From the NCBI GenBank assembly GCA_002716585.1, contig PBBL01000011.1:62001-126000 (forward strand): a stretch of DNA of 64,000 nucleotides. The letters run 5' to 3'. The stretch's first letter is position 1. Each line of letters begins with the position of its first letter. The DNA comes from Myxococcales bacterium. GTDB taxonomy: Bacteria; Myxococcota_A; Bradymonadia; Bradymonadales; GCA-2716585. The notes beneath the pieces are model-generated. The model saw only the letters and a program-made list of their open reading frames with translations. It was not told the origin of the DNA and ran no database searches. The position numbers and the translations under genes are program-made. Positions 1 to 7,811 of this stretch are shown piece by piece.

Positions 1-42
1 GAGCCTGAGCCCATGAGGCGGCGGCGGGGAGGTGAGCGATGA
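1..42 (+). CDS. 3' end of an upstream gene (partial)
   Basis: Frame 1 is open from the window edge to a TGA at 40-42, which overlaps the ATG of the next gene at 39 in an ATGA junction. That is the same coupling used further along this cluster. Only 13 residues, rich in Arg and Glu, are visible, so nothing can be said of function. A different frame stopping at 14-16 is an alternative. Confidence 0.35.
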   Translation, partial: EPEPMRRRRGGER

Positions 43-941
43 GCGGACCCGCCTCCAGAACGCTGCTCTACGGCGGCTACGGTGTCCACATGGATGCGCT
101 GGACCTCATCGAGAGCTGTGCGCCGACTCATGTGGCTGTTGGGGTCAACGCGGTCCTGACCGCCAACCACCACCACGTCTGGCAGCTCCGGGGCGACATC
201 GAGCGCGACGGCGACCGCTACGCCGACCAGCTCAGGCGCCGAGGCAGCGCCGTGTGCGTCCACGCCTGGCTCGCTGGAGACGAGCGCTTCGTCGTCGAGG
301 CGGCGCGCTCCTGCGCTCGGCTGGCGCTGAAGTGGGGCGCTGCCGCGGTGGTGCCGAACCCGGAGCTGCCCTTCTGGGGGACGACCGATGAGCGGCTCCT
401 GGCGAAAAAGCCCCAGGAGCGAGAGGCGCTGGTGAGGGCGGCGCAGGCCGACAAGGTGAAGCTGTGCCGTCGCTTCATCGAGGTGCTCCGCGAGGAGGGC
501 TGGCGCGGCGCGGTGTGGCCCGCGGTGTTCTACTGGGTGCCTGCCCCCGTGCGGGAGATGGTGCGCCTCTCGACCGGCCTGATCGCCCAGATGCAGTCCT
601 TCTCCAACCCCAACAAGCCTGGTCACGGCCTGGAGATCATGAAGCCTGGTGTGCGTCAGCGTGACGCCTGGCGAAAGCTCGCGCCCTGGCGACGGCCCGA
701 GGACCCGAGCTGGATCATGTTCGGGCAGCAGGCGCTCTACCACCAGGCGGGGTTCGGGGGCGATGAGCTGGAGAGCGTGCGGTTGGCCTGCGACACCTAC
801 CTGGACGGCGCGCAGGCCCTCAGCGAGGCGGGGCTGGCGTTCTGGGAGCTGCTGTGGCTGCGGCGACACAGGTGGGCACAGCAGGCGCTGAAGATGTACT
901 CGCCCAGGGTCAATGAGCACAGTGAGAGGTGGAGACCATGA
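39..941 (+). CDS. Unrecognised phage-type protein, 300 aa
   Basis: I do not recognise this 300-residue protein. It has no signal peptide or membrane segment. The alternation of short hydrophobic strands with helices and acidic or aromatic loops (HVAVGVNAV near residue 31, AAVVPNPELPFWG near 100, AVWPAVFYWVP near 155) would fit a TIM-barrel-like enzyme such as a glycoside hydrolase, but no catalytic pair can be assigned with confidence. The ATG at 39 follows a GGGGAGG ribosome site and overlaps the stop of the preceding frame. The 3' end overlaps the endolysin-like gene by ATGA, so the two are probably translated together. Confidence 0.7.
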   Translation: MSGPASRTLLYGGYGVHMDALDLIESCAPTHVAVGVNAVLTANHHHVWQLRGDIERDGDRYADQLRRRGSAVCVHAWLAGDERFVVEAARSCARLALKWGAAAVVPNPELPFWGTTDERLLAKKPQEREALVRAAQADKVKLCRRFIEVLREEGWRGAVWPAVFYWVPAPVREMVRLSTGLIAQMQSFSNPNKPGHGLEIMKPGVRQRDAWRKLAPWRRPEDPSWIMFGQQALYHQAGFGGDELESVRLACDTYLDGAQALSEAGLAFWELLWLRRHRWAQQALKMYSPRVNEHSERWRP

Positions 942-2011
942 GCGTCGCGCTGCACCTCTCTACGCGCCAGGTCGTGTTGATGCAGGCCATCCTGACGGCC
1001 TGCCACGACGACGACGGGCGCCCCTTCTACGCCCACGCCATCGACGGCTCATTTGGTCCGTGGACCGAGAAGGGCGTCTGCGCCTTTCAGGAGGCGGTGG
1101 GCCACCTCGACGCCACCGGGCGGGTGAACACGGAGACGTGGGCGGCGCTGCTCGCTGCCGGAGACTCCGTGCTCGACTCGCTTCAGGGCGACGACGGCGA
1201 GCCTCACAACTGGGACCCCCTGCCTGACGGGATCTTCGCGCAGGTGCTGCGGCTGTGTCAGGCGTGCATCACCTACGCGGTGGTCTACGGCCCGGGGCGC
1301 GCAGCCTTTGACGCCGCGCGCTTCGTCTGGGTGGTCACCCAGGGCGCCTTCGGGGTCGGCTCGGGCACCTACCCGACCAAACGCCGGGGTCCGGCGTTCG
1401 TGTGCAGCTCGTGGACCTACTTCGTCATCATGTACGTCCTGCGCCTGTACGAGGTCTACAACCGGGCCAAGGCGGGTGCCCAGCCGCCGCTGAGCGTGGT
1501 CGTCACCTCCAGCCCGACGATCCAGACGTGGAAGAACTCAGGCCCCTGGTACGGAGCAAGCCCCTGGTTCCGCAAGGTGTCGGCGACCGGCGAGAGCAGG
1601 GCGCGCAACGGGCGCGTCCAGCGCGGCTACCTGGACCTGCTGGAGTTCTGGGATCGACTTGAGCGCGACCCGCGCAGCGTCCCCGAGCTGTCGGTGTGGG
1701 AGTGGGCATCAGCCGCGCGAGGCTTTGTCCACCACACCGCGCTGGTGCTGGTCGATCGGGCGAACCGGACCATCCACTTCGTGGACGCAGGAGGGTGGAA
1801 GTCGAACGGCGTCTTCTCTGGGACCCTGATGGACATCCAGACGATCCGTACCCGCGAGGAGGCCGAGGCCTTCTCCAAGAAGGGGTGGGGCCGCGCCTAC
1901 GGGCTGGATGTCTCAGGGGAGTTGCACGTGACGCAGGCGAGACCCATGCCCGGCCTCGCGTTCGAGGTGGCCCCCGGCAAGGTCGAAGTGGCCTGGGAGG
2001 CGGCGGCGTGA
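938..2011 (+). CDS. Peptidoglycan-binding, cysteine-hydrolase-like endolysin candidate
   Basis: A 357-residue protein. Residues about 5-72 look like a PG_binding_1 module (helix, then AIDGSFGPWTEKGVCAFQ, then GRVNTETWAALLA), the usual wall-targeting unit. The C-terminal half has FVCSSWTYF near residue 153 and GFVHHTALVLVD near 265, which resemble the Cys and His of NlpC/P60 or CHAP amidases. Known families with this order cleave peptide bonds in peptidoglycan during phage lysis. The ATG at 938 overlaps the previous stop (ATGA) and has GGAG upstream. There is no signal peptide, consistent with release through a holin. The catalytic assignment is an inference from two short motifs. Confidence 0.6.
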   Translation: MSVALHLSTRQVVLMQAILTACHDDDGRPFYAHAIDGSFGPWTEKGVCAFQEAVGHLDATGRVNTETWAALLAAGDSVLDSLQGDDGEPHNWDPLPDGIFAQVLRLCQACITYAVVYGPGRAAFDAARFVWVVTQGAFGVGSGTYPTKRRGPAFVCSSWTYFVIMYVLRLYEVYNRAKAGAQPPLSVVVTSSPTIQTWKNSGPWYGASPWFRKVSATGESRARNGRVQRGYLDLLEFWDRLERDPRSVPELSVWEWASAARGFVHHTALVLVDRANRTIHFVDAGGWKSNGVFSGTLMDIQTIRTREEAEAFSKKGWGRAYGLDVSGELHVTQARPMPGLAFEVAPGKVEVAWEAAA

Positions 2012-2118
2012 CGAACGAGGACGCCATGAGCAACCGGCTCACCCAGGTCATCGGCGAGGCGCTGCTGCGCTGGCCAGCCGACGGGTGCGTGTCGTGCCCA
2101 GCAGGGAGGCCAGCATGA
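2008..2118 (+). CDS. Micro-ORF of 36 aa coupled to both neighbours
   Basis: A GTG at 2008 overlaps the stop of the preceding gene (GTGA) and is preceded by GGGAGG with a 7-base spacer. The TGA at 2116-2118 overlaps the ATG of the next gene (ATGA). The peptide contains a CVSC pair near its end. Overlap at both ends, together with a good ribosome site, argues for a translated gene or a translational coupler rather than chance. Its role is unknown. An internal ATG at 2026 is an alternative start. Confidence 0.45.
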   Translation: MTNEDAMSNRLTQVIGEALLRWPADGCVSCPAGRPA

Positions 2119-2708
2119 CGGAGCACCAACAGGCGGTGGGGCTGCCTCAGCTGGAGGCCGAGTGGTTCAAGCGCACCCGCGAGGACCTCAAGGAGCTGCG
2201 CGCTGAGATCAAGGATCTGCGCCACATCGTCGAGCTGTCGGGGCGGGAGTCCCACACCTACCGCCTCGACCAGCTCTCCGACCAGATCAAGCGCCAGGAG
2301 CGACGGGACGCCGAACACCGCCAGCACATCGAGCGCCTGTTTGAGGTCTCGATGGAGGCCGCGGCGCGTCAAGCCGAAGCGCAGGCCGACCAAGCCAAGC
2401 AGGCGCTCGCGATGGTGGAGCGCCTCACCCAGAACGGCGCCGACCTGAAGCAGGTCGCCCGAGACACCCAGGCTCGGCTGGAGGCCCTGGAGACAGCTGA
2501 GGCCAGCCGCAAAGAGGAGTGGGACGGCCACCGCCGCAAGGTCGTCGGTGCGCTGCTCGTGGCGGGCGCCCTCTCCATCGCGGCCATCGTCTGGGCGCAG
2601 ATCTCCAAAGCCGACGTGCCTGGCCCTGATAAGGCCACGCCGCGCACCACCACCCCAACGGCTCCGGCCGACGCCGGACACACACAGCCCGTACAGGGCG
2701 AGGAGTAG
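2115..2708 (+). CDS. Coiled-coil membrane protein, phage lysis-type
   Basis: A 197-residue protein with a long charged coiled coil (about residues 10-138, many Glu, Lys, Gln and Ala heptads). One membrane helix follows (VVGALLVAGALSIAAIVWA, about 143-161), then a Pro/Thr-rich tail of about 35 residues. I infer that the coiled coil is cytoplasmic. This architecture is common in phage proteins near the holin, for example hemolysin XhlA-like or DUF-type lysis accessories, but I cannot name a family. Start ATG 2115 has GGGAGG upstream and overlaps the micro-ORF stop. Confidence 0.65.
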   Translation: MTEHQQAVGLPQLEAEWFKRTREDLKELRAEIKDLRHIVELSGRESHTYRLDQLSDQIKRQERRDAEHRQHIERLFEVSMEAAARQAEAQADQAKQALAMVERLTQNGADLKQVARDTQARLEALETAEASRKEEWDGHRRKVVGALLVAGALSIAAIVWAQISKADVPGPDKATPRTTTPTAPADAGHTQPVQGEE

Positions 2709-2711
2709 CTT

Positions 2712-2933
2712 GTGACCCAACACCGAGCTGAGCGGCCCTGCGGAGGCCCGATCGACTACCCGGAGAAGCTCGCAGAAGGCGTCTTCCACACGGAGGAGTG
2801 CATGATCTTCGATCGGTCTGACCACTCCAGGACGGTCGTGATCCAGCAACTGAACGCAGGCGGCGACGTCATCTACGAGGGCTACGTCCCGAGCGACGTG
2901 TGGGACCGGCTGGTCCTGGCGCTCGCCAACTGA
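2712..2933 (+). CDS. Small hypothetical phage-type protein, 73 aa
   Basis: A 73-residue acidic protein starting at GTG 2712, three bases after the previous stop and with GAGGAG seven bases upstream. It has two cysteines (residues 10 and 30) and no membrane segment. No family is recognised. Its position inside a tightly packed plus-strand run makes it likely to be a real late phage gene. Confidence 0.6.
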   Translation: MTQHRAERPCGGPIDYPEKLAEGVFHTEECMIFDRSDHSRTVVIQQLNAGGDVIYEGYVPSDVWDRLVLALAN

Positions 2934-2985
2934 TCCACCACGGTGGTCGCATAAGAGGACCACCGGCAAAAGCAAGGAGCGCACG

Positions 2986-3903
2986 ATGCCTGACCCCACC
3001 CTCTCCCTCGGGATCTCGCAGGACGAGGTCCTGATCTCCGTGCTGGTCGGATTGATCAGCTGGTTCCTCACATGGCTCATCGGCAAGCTCGGCGATCGGC
3101 TCGGTGGCCGCGCCGAGACGATCCGCCACTGGCTGCCTGAGATCAGCCTGGCGCTCGCCGTCGGCGGCGTTGCGGCGTGGCGCTACTACGACGTTCAAGA
3201 CGTGTGGAGCCTCCAGACGCTGGTGCTCGGCCTGAGTGCCTTCGCCATGGCGATCGGGTCGCATTCGGGTCTTCGCGAGAAGGTCAAGATCAAGCAGAAG
3301 AAGCAGGGCAACCAGGGTGACGAGGGCTCACCTCCGACCTCCACCCCGAGGAACACCGCGGTCGCTCTCGCCGCCGCAGTCGCGCTCCTGATGGCGATGC
3401 CCGGATGTCAGACCACGACCGCCTACCCGCGGCTCGCTACGTCGCTCCTGAGCGCGTCTCAGACCGTCAGTCAGGGCGCCCGGGTGGATGCGGCGCGCGA
3501 GGGGGACACGGTGCGCTGCGCCACCGCCGCTGCCCTGGAGGGGGCCTTTGGCGCCGCAGAGCAGGCCCTCCTGGTCTACCTCGCCGACGCGCCCGACGTC
3601 TGGCTGCTGCCCGCCATCGAGGTCGACATGTCTTCGTGCAGCAACGGCGCCAGCCTGGAGCTGCTGCCGGATGAGGCGGCGGCGCAGGTCAGCTCGGCGC
3701 TCGACACCTTCGCTCCCTCGGTCTTCGTGGTGACGCGGGCGGTGATGGGGTCTGCGGGTCTGGGTTGTGAAGACACGCTCATCGCCTCAGCGGTGCTCAG
3801 CTACCTGGAGGGCGCCACCGCACCCCTCGTTGCGTGGCTCACCAGCTCAGGCGCTCCGGTTGCGATCGGAGCCGTCAAGGTGGACCTGAGGGCGTGCCGA
3901 TGA
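2986..3903 (+). CDS. Holin-like membrane protein with internal lipobox-like segment
   Basis: A 305-residue protein. The first 100 residues carry three hydrophobic segments (about 15-34, 50-66, 74-89), followed by a basic linker (KVKIKQKKQ near 98). This looks like a small phage holin. A second hydrophobic stretch ends in LLMAMPGC near residue 141, which resembles a lipoprotein signal and lipobox. About 160 residues with paired cysteines and no membrane segment follow. The reading frame is continuous, so the product could be a fusion, or an internal start could release a separate lipoprotein. It overlaps the next gene by ATGA. The holin call is an inference from topology. Confidence 0.55.
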   Translation: MPDPTLSLGISQDEVLISVLVGLISWFLTWLIGKLGDRLGGRAETIRHWLPEISLALAVGGVAAWRYYDVQDVWSLQTLVLGLSAFAMAIGSHSGLREKVKIKQKKQGNQGDEGSPPTSTPRNTAVALAAAVALLMAMPGCQTTTAYPRLATSLLSASQTVSQGARVDAAREGDTVRCATAAALEGAFGAAEQALLVYLADAPDVWLLPAIEVDMSSCSNGASLELLPDEAAAQVSSALDTFAPSVFVVTRAVMGSAGLGCEDTLIASAVLSYLEGATAPLVAWLTSSGAPVAIGAVKVDLRACR

Positions 3904-4283
3904 TCCAGCTCATCTGCCACCTGCTCGGTGACTACGTATTGCAAAACCACTGGATGGCCAACAACAAGACCAGCTCCACGCTGGCCTGCGCCGTCCACGT
4001 GGCCCTTTACAGCCTCCCGTTCGCGCTGCTGATTGGTGTGGGTGGCGTAGGTTCGTGGTGGTCCCTCGCCGTTATCGCAGGGACGCACTTCGTGATCGAC
4101 CGATGGCGGCTCGCCAAGCTGTGGGTGAACTTCTGGGGCGTTGGCGTGCCGTCGTCGTGGATGGCTCGCCTGGAGATCGAGCAGCCTCCCGCAGCGCCGT
4201 CTTGGATGGGTGTGTGGCTGTTGATCATCGTTGATAACACCATCCACCTGGCCATCAACGCGGGCGCGCTCGCGTGGCTGTAG
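3900..4283 (+). CDS. DUF3307-like membrane protein
   Basis: A 127-residue protein beginning MIQLICHLLGDYVLQN, the hallmark opening of the DUF3307 family, in which a helix with a GDY/D motif is followed by several membrane helices. Hydrophobic segments lie at about 22-45 and 52-68, with a third weaker one near the C-terminus. The motif HFVIDRWRLAK near 60 also fits the family. DUF3307 proteins occur in phages and plasmids; their biochemical role is not established. The ATG overlaps the previous stop, and this is the last gene of the plus-strand run. Confidence 0.7.
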   Translation: MIQLICHLLGDYVLQNHWMANNKTSSTLACAVHVALYSLPFALLIGVGGVGSWWSLAVIAGTHFVIDRWRLAKLWVNFWGVGVPSSWMARLEIEQPPAAPSWMGVWLLIIVDNTIHLAINAGALAWL

Positions 4284-4784
4284 CCTCAGCAAGCTGACTG
4301 CCCGTCCACGACTCCGGTGTGCTCGCCCCCCTCCATCGCTCTGCACGACTTCACTGCACACCGTACGCATCGTCTCACGTCCCATCAACCTACCGCTGAC
4401 ACGGGTTCACGAGAACTTGATTGATGACATACCATGACGAGACCATAGAAGCTCGACGCGGTGGTGATCGGCATTGGCACCAAGAAGACTCTCATCAAAC
4501 ATCGAACGGACGTTTATCGAGACAGCGCTCGGCATCGTTTGAGGTGGTAGCAACCCGCTGTGCAAACCAGCCTCTATTCGAGCTGCACTGGCAATAGGAT
4601 TTCGAATGATGGGGAACTTGTGTTCATCGAGCGGGCAGGCTCGTTGCACAGACGGGGGTTTGTGCAAAACCCCAACCGACGCCTTCTGACCAGGGACTGT
4701 GGTCAAGAGCCTCAGCGGGGTATAGGATGGTCATATGCACGATCGGGTCATGCCGAAATCTGACCAACGAGAGGGGACAGGCAG
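4284..4784. other. Non-coding, lower-GC spacer before the HEPN-motif gene
   Basis: About 500 bases with no ORF I accept. Short ORFs on both strands overlap each other and have no ribosome sites. A weak promoter candidate lies at 4700-4728 (TGGTCA, 17 bases, TAGGAT) and could serve the gene at 4785. A small inverted repeat (GGGGTTT / AAACCCC) lies around 4654-4673. Base composition drops relative to the phage genes on the left, suggesting a separate insertion that includes the following gene. Confidence 0.5.
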
Positions 4785-6116
4785 ATGAAAACCATCGGAG
4801 GCATACCAGTCATCAGCATGAGCGAGGTGGTAGCACCTGTCTTTGAACACTTCCAACGCCCACTCGGCGACACAAGAATAAAGGACGACATTCTTGGTGC
4901 CATGAAGGAGGCCGCTGGAAATGATGAGCTTGGAGCCAAGCGCCGGTTTCTTGCTGCTGACCCTGTCTGGTGGCTCGGCACCCTCAGAGACGCGTACTTC
5001 TACCAAAGTTCGTTGGAGCGTTATGCAGAGTGGGCTGAGGCCAAATGTGCTCTTCTGCTGACTATTGCACGCACCACACGAGAAGACGATGGCATCATAC
5101 AGCATATCCTCAACTATGAGGATTTCCATGTTGAGGTGATGGGCATGGGGGTTCTGGTCATGCCTCATTTGCCATTTGCTCCAGACTTCGTTGCGGAGAT
5201 GTATGACCTCCGAGGGTTGGACTTCTTCCTTTTCCACTACATGGGAGGAGAAACTAACGCTCATTCGGATGCGGCGCTATTCGATCATGCAGCGTGTGTC
5301 CCCAGAGCCCTTGAACTTCTCGGACGTTCTGAGGAAGCTCAAGCTGCGGAAGATGAATTGCAGGCTCGGAGAGACCGGTTGACAACGATTGGCCGGGACT
5401 TTCAACCCCCAGGCAGTGACTCAAACACCCCCGCTTTTGAAAGGCTCCGCCTTTCAGGCGAACGATTCTGGTTTGGGTACCTCTCACAGCAGGTTTGGCT
5501 TGCCCTTGCGGATCGTTCGCGGCAAGAGTTACTTGATGCTTTTGCCACGGAGATTTTGCTCCAGCGAGAGGTGCTCACGACGTGGAGCACTGTCGCTCTC
5601 ATGCTCTGCAAAGTCGTTGAACGCGAAGCTGCCACTACTCTTTTCCGCAGATGGCAAACAACTTTCGATGCCAGCGACTTCAATCCTCCAGAGCCTTTGT
5701 CGAGACGTGAAAAGCGCCGCATTGACTCAAGGCGCATGACTTTCGATACGGTGCAGAAGGCCTCCTCTCGGGGGCACTCTCCTACACTGGGGCAACTCGT
5801 GTTCCTTGCTTCCTATTGGAATGATGAATTAATGGACAGATGCACCCCTGTCTTCCAGCAAATCCGTACCGAGTGTGAGCGGTTTAACCTCACCCACACA
5901 GAGCAGGTTCAAAGACTGGCAACGCTGCTTGGAGAGCCGCTCATTGCCGAACTCCCTCAACCTCCAACCGTCGTTCGGTTGAGGAATGCCTCTGCCCACC
6001 CCCAAACAGATCGTAGCCTTCCGTGGCCACGAGCCGTGGCTGCTCTCAAACAAGTCTTGGGCGAACCTCCCCGAGAGATCCTGCGCCTTATAACGGTTGA
6101 GTTGCGTGTGCCCTAA
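4785..6116 (+). CDS. HEPN-motif accessory protein, possible phage-borne defence gene
   Basis: A 443-residue soluble protein I do not recognise overall; most of it looks helical. Near the C-terminus residues 400-405 read RNASAH, an exact match to the R-(N)-x3-H catalytic signature of HEPN ribonucleases, and hydrophobic helices flank it. HEPN domains with this motif act as RNases in toxin-antitoxin, abortive-infection and CRISPR systems; that is family knowledge, and activity here is inferred. The gene stands alone, is less GC-rich than its neighbours, and has AGAGGGG upstream of ATG 4785. It converges on and overlaps by four bases the minus-strand gene ending at 6113. This is the typical setting of a moron gene. 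No antitoxin partner is visible. Confidence 0.6.
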   Translation: MKTIGGIPVISMSEVVAPVFEHFQRPLGDTRIKDDILGAMKEAAGNDELGAKRRFLAADPVWWLGTLRDAYFYQSSLERYAEWAEAKCALLLTIARTTREDDGIIQHILNYEDFHVEVMGMGVLVMPHLPFAPDFVAEMYDLRGLDFFLFHYMGGETNAHSDAALFDHAACVPRALELLGRSEEAQAAEDELQARRDRLTTIGRDFQPPGSDSNTPAFERLRLSGERFWFGYLSQQVWLALADRSRQELLDAFATEILLQREVLTTWSTVALMLCKVVEREAATTLFRRWQTTFDASDFNPPEPLSRREKRRIDSRRMTFDTVQKASSRGHSPTLGQLVFLASYWNDELMDRCTPVFQQIRTECERFNLTHTEQVQRLATLLGEPLIAELPQPPTVVRLRNASAHPQTDRSLPWPRAVAALKQVLGEPPREILRLITVELRVP

Positions 6117-6682
6117 AGCTGCCCTCCCTGGCTGATGCGAGCGGCGCGCAGGTCGCCCAGCTCAGTCGGCGGCGCGGCGGTGGTCTCAGCGCTGCGCCCC
6201 TCCAGGAGCCAGGCGAAAGCCTCCTCGGGAGCTGCTGGGCACCACGAGTCGCTACCTTCGTTGCCTAGCAGGATGGTGTCTCCCTGGTCGTTGCAGATGC
6301 AGACCTCGCGGCCCGCCAGCAACAAGCGGGTGGGGCCGCCGTGGTCCACCTTCTGAGCACCTGCACCCATCGCAGACAGGAGCAGCGCCGCGATGGCGCC
6401 ACCCGGAGCCATCTCTTCGCCATCGAAGACGTCATCGGCGCCGTTCAACCACTCCAGCAGGCGCCGGGCTCCAACCTCATGGAGGCTCGCCCCCTCGTAG
6501 GCCAGGCGCCGACCTCGGTAGAACCGGGTCACGCGCTCCTCAAGGTCGATGGAGAGCGTGCGCAGCTCGCGGTTCATGCGTCTGAAGATGTGGCGGCCTG
6601 ACGCCCGGAACTCGTGATCCACCGTCCGCGGGTCTCGGAGCGCCTTCAGGTCGCTCACGACCTTCTTCAACTCGTCCATCAT
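6113..6682 (-). CDS. Hypothetical protein downstream of exonuclease, 189 aa
   Basis: I do not recognise this 189-residue protein. The N-terminal half is helical and charged (MDELKKVVSDLKALRDP, then repeated Arg/Glu helices). The C-terminal half alternates short strands (TRLLLAGREVCICNDQGD) like a small alpha/beta domain. The ATG at 6682 overlaps the stop of the exonuclease gene (ATGA) and has AGGAG upstream, so the two genes form an operon and probably work in one process. Longer ORF versions starting further upstream would overlap the exonuclease and lack a ribosome site. Confidence 0.6.
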   Translation of the reverse strand: MMDELKKVVSDLKALRDPRTVDHEFRASGRHIFRRMNRELRTLSIDLEERVTRFYRGRRLAYEGASLHEVGARRLLEWLNGADDVFDGEEMAPGGAIAALLLSAMGAGAQKVDHGGPTRLLLAGREVCICNDQGDTILLGNEGSDSWCPAAPEEAFAWLLEGRSAETTAAPPTELGDLRAARISQGGQL

Positions 6683-7617
6683 CACAGCTCCTGCATCCCG
6701 CCTGGAGGGTTGTTCTTGCACGCGGGGCAGAAGTCCTTGCCCCCGTAGCTCGACCACCCCAGGAGTGAGCTGGTCGTGAGCCCGCATTGAGCGCAGGTGG
6801 AGCGACACCCCTCGTCGGGGAGAAGGGACTCAAGCTGCTGGGGGGTTGTCGGAGCCTGCACGAACGCCTCAAGCTCAGGCGCCGCCGCGGCGATGTCTCC
6901 CGCGCCGCCGTAGGCGATACCGCTCGCCACCCCCTCCAGCACGGGCTGAGCCGCGAGCAGCGCGTCAACCCACCGCTGGAACACCCGCATGGCGTCGATC
7001 GCCTGTTCCACATCGGCCATGGCCCGGTGGGTGGGCCTGGCGCCCCGCATGGCCTTCGCCACGTCGGGCAAGAGGTGGCGCATGGTCTGGTGGATCGACG
7101 ACACGTCGACCAGCCGATGGGAGCAGAGCGCCGCGGCCACAGGAGCGTCGCGCATCAGCACCGCGCGGTCGTAGTGGACGTTCCACCCGGCCAGGTGGAG
7201 GGTGTAGCCGTCGCCCACGTACGCGCTGAGGCGCTGGGTGAGGGTGCCCCACACGCGCTTCGCTGTGAACTGGTCCTGTTTCATCTCGAAGGCGCCTTCT
7301 CCGCTGCGAACGTCGCACAGCTCAGCCCACAGGTCGCTGCGGACGTGCATGCGCGCGACGTGAGGCGCCACCTCACCCGAGCGGATCGCTTCATCGAGGT
7401 CACGGATGCTGCCGTCGGCGATCAACGACGACCACCGCCACAGCTCATCCAGCCTCGGGGTGGTGATGACCACCGCGACCTCCAGCACCTCGGCTGCCTC
7501 CACCTCCAGCCCTGTCGTCTCCAGGTCCAGCCAGATCCAGGCGACCTTCTCCCTGGTGCCTCGGTTGGCCTCAAGCTCATGGAGCCTCTCCCTGATCATG
7601 TCGTGTGCTTCGTTCAT
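6682..7617 (-). CDS. DEDDh 3'-5' exonuclease with C-terminal zinc ribbon
   Basis: A 311-residue protein. WLDLETTGL at about 29-37 is exonuclease motif I (the DxE pair at 31 and 33). HLAGWNVHYDRAVL near 150 is motif II, and HRAMADVEQAI near 202 is motif III with the DEDDh His and Asp. These are the metal-binding residues of the oligoribonuclease/DnaQ superfamily, whose members remove nucleotides from 3' ends of RNA or DNA. The C-terminus adds CAQCG and CPAC, a likely zinc ribbon, which oligoribonuclease itself lacks. The start at 7617 is set by AGGAGCGAGCG immediately upstream; upstream residues run into the palindrome. Substrate unknown; phage context suggests nucleic-acid processing. Confidence 0.8.
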   Translation of the reverse strand: MNEAHDMIRERLHELEANRGTREKVAWIWLDLETTGLEVEAAEVLEVAVVITTPRLDELWRWSSLIADGSIRDLDEAIRSGEVAPHVARMHVRSDLWAELCDVRSGEGAFEMKQDQFTAKRVWGTLTQRLSAYVGDGYTLHLAGWNVHYDRAVLMRDAPVAAALCSHRLVDVSSIHQTMRHLLPDVAKAMRGARPTHRAMADVEQAIDAMRVFQRWVDALLAAQPVLEGVASGIAYGGAGDIAAAAPELEAFVQAPTTPQQLESLLPDEGCRSTCAQCGLTTSSLLGWSSYGGKDFCPACKNNPPGGMQEL

Positions 7618-7644
7618 CGCTCGCTCCTGTTGCTGTTGCATCTG

Positions 7645-7717
7645 AAGTGGACACCTCAGGTGGACACCTGGTGTCCACCTGGGGTGTTTTGCGTCTGAGT
7701 GTGACCGGAGGTGTCCA
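7645..7717. promoter_or_regulatory. Palindrome cluster with GTGGACAC repeats (operator candidate)
   Basis: Positions 7658-7668 (AGGTGGACACC) and 7670-7680 (GGTGTCCACCT) are perfect inverted repeats around a single T, a 23-bp palindrome. A third half-site in direct orientation lies at 7646-7656, twelve bases away, and a fourth in reverse orientation at 7709-7717. The cluster sits 28-100 bases upstream of the exonuclease start and between it and the divergent MMPL gene. This looks like a multi-site repressor operator, or less likely a recombination site. No regulator gene in the window is clearly linked to it. Confidence 0.65.
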
Positions 7718-7783
7718 GGCTCCACCTCGTGATAGTCGGGCTCGTCGAATTGGATGGGTGTGCGGGTGTGCAGGCAGAGACGT

Positions 7784-7811
7784 TTTACTCAGATGTAAAG
7801 AATTGTATACC
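7784..7811 (+). promoter_or_regulatory. Candidate promoter for the MMPL exporter
   Basis: TTTACT at 7784-7789 and TATACC at 7806-7811 are 16 bases apart in an AT-richer patch, about 60 bases before the ATG at 7872. Match to the sigma-70 consensus is four of six at each box. This is a sequence match only. Confidence 0.35.

Larger units (their letters stand above)
1..7740. mobile_element. Prophage-like region (one end only)
   Basis: Six to eight plus-strand genes overlap by ATGA or GTGA junctions and include a peptidoglycan-binding lysis-type enzyme, a coiled-coil membrane protein, a holin-like protein and a DUF3307-like membrane protein. This is a typical phage late or lysis order. A low-GC single gene and two minus-strand genes, one an exonuclease, follow. 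No integrase, capsid or tail gene is inside the window, so the element must extend to the left. The right limit is uncertain; ordinary chromosomal genes begin at 7872. I inferred the phage nature from gene order and families and saw no attachment site. Confidence 0.5.

Noticed and set aside
4407..4763. Overlapping short frames on both strands (99 and 67 codons) in the low-GC spacer
   Set aside because: They overlap each other, lack ribosome sites and show no protein-like pattern.
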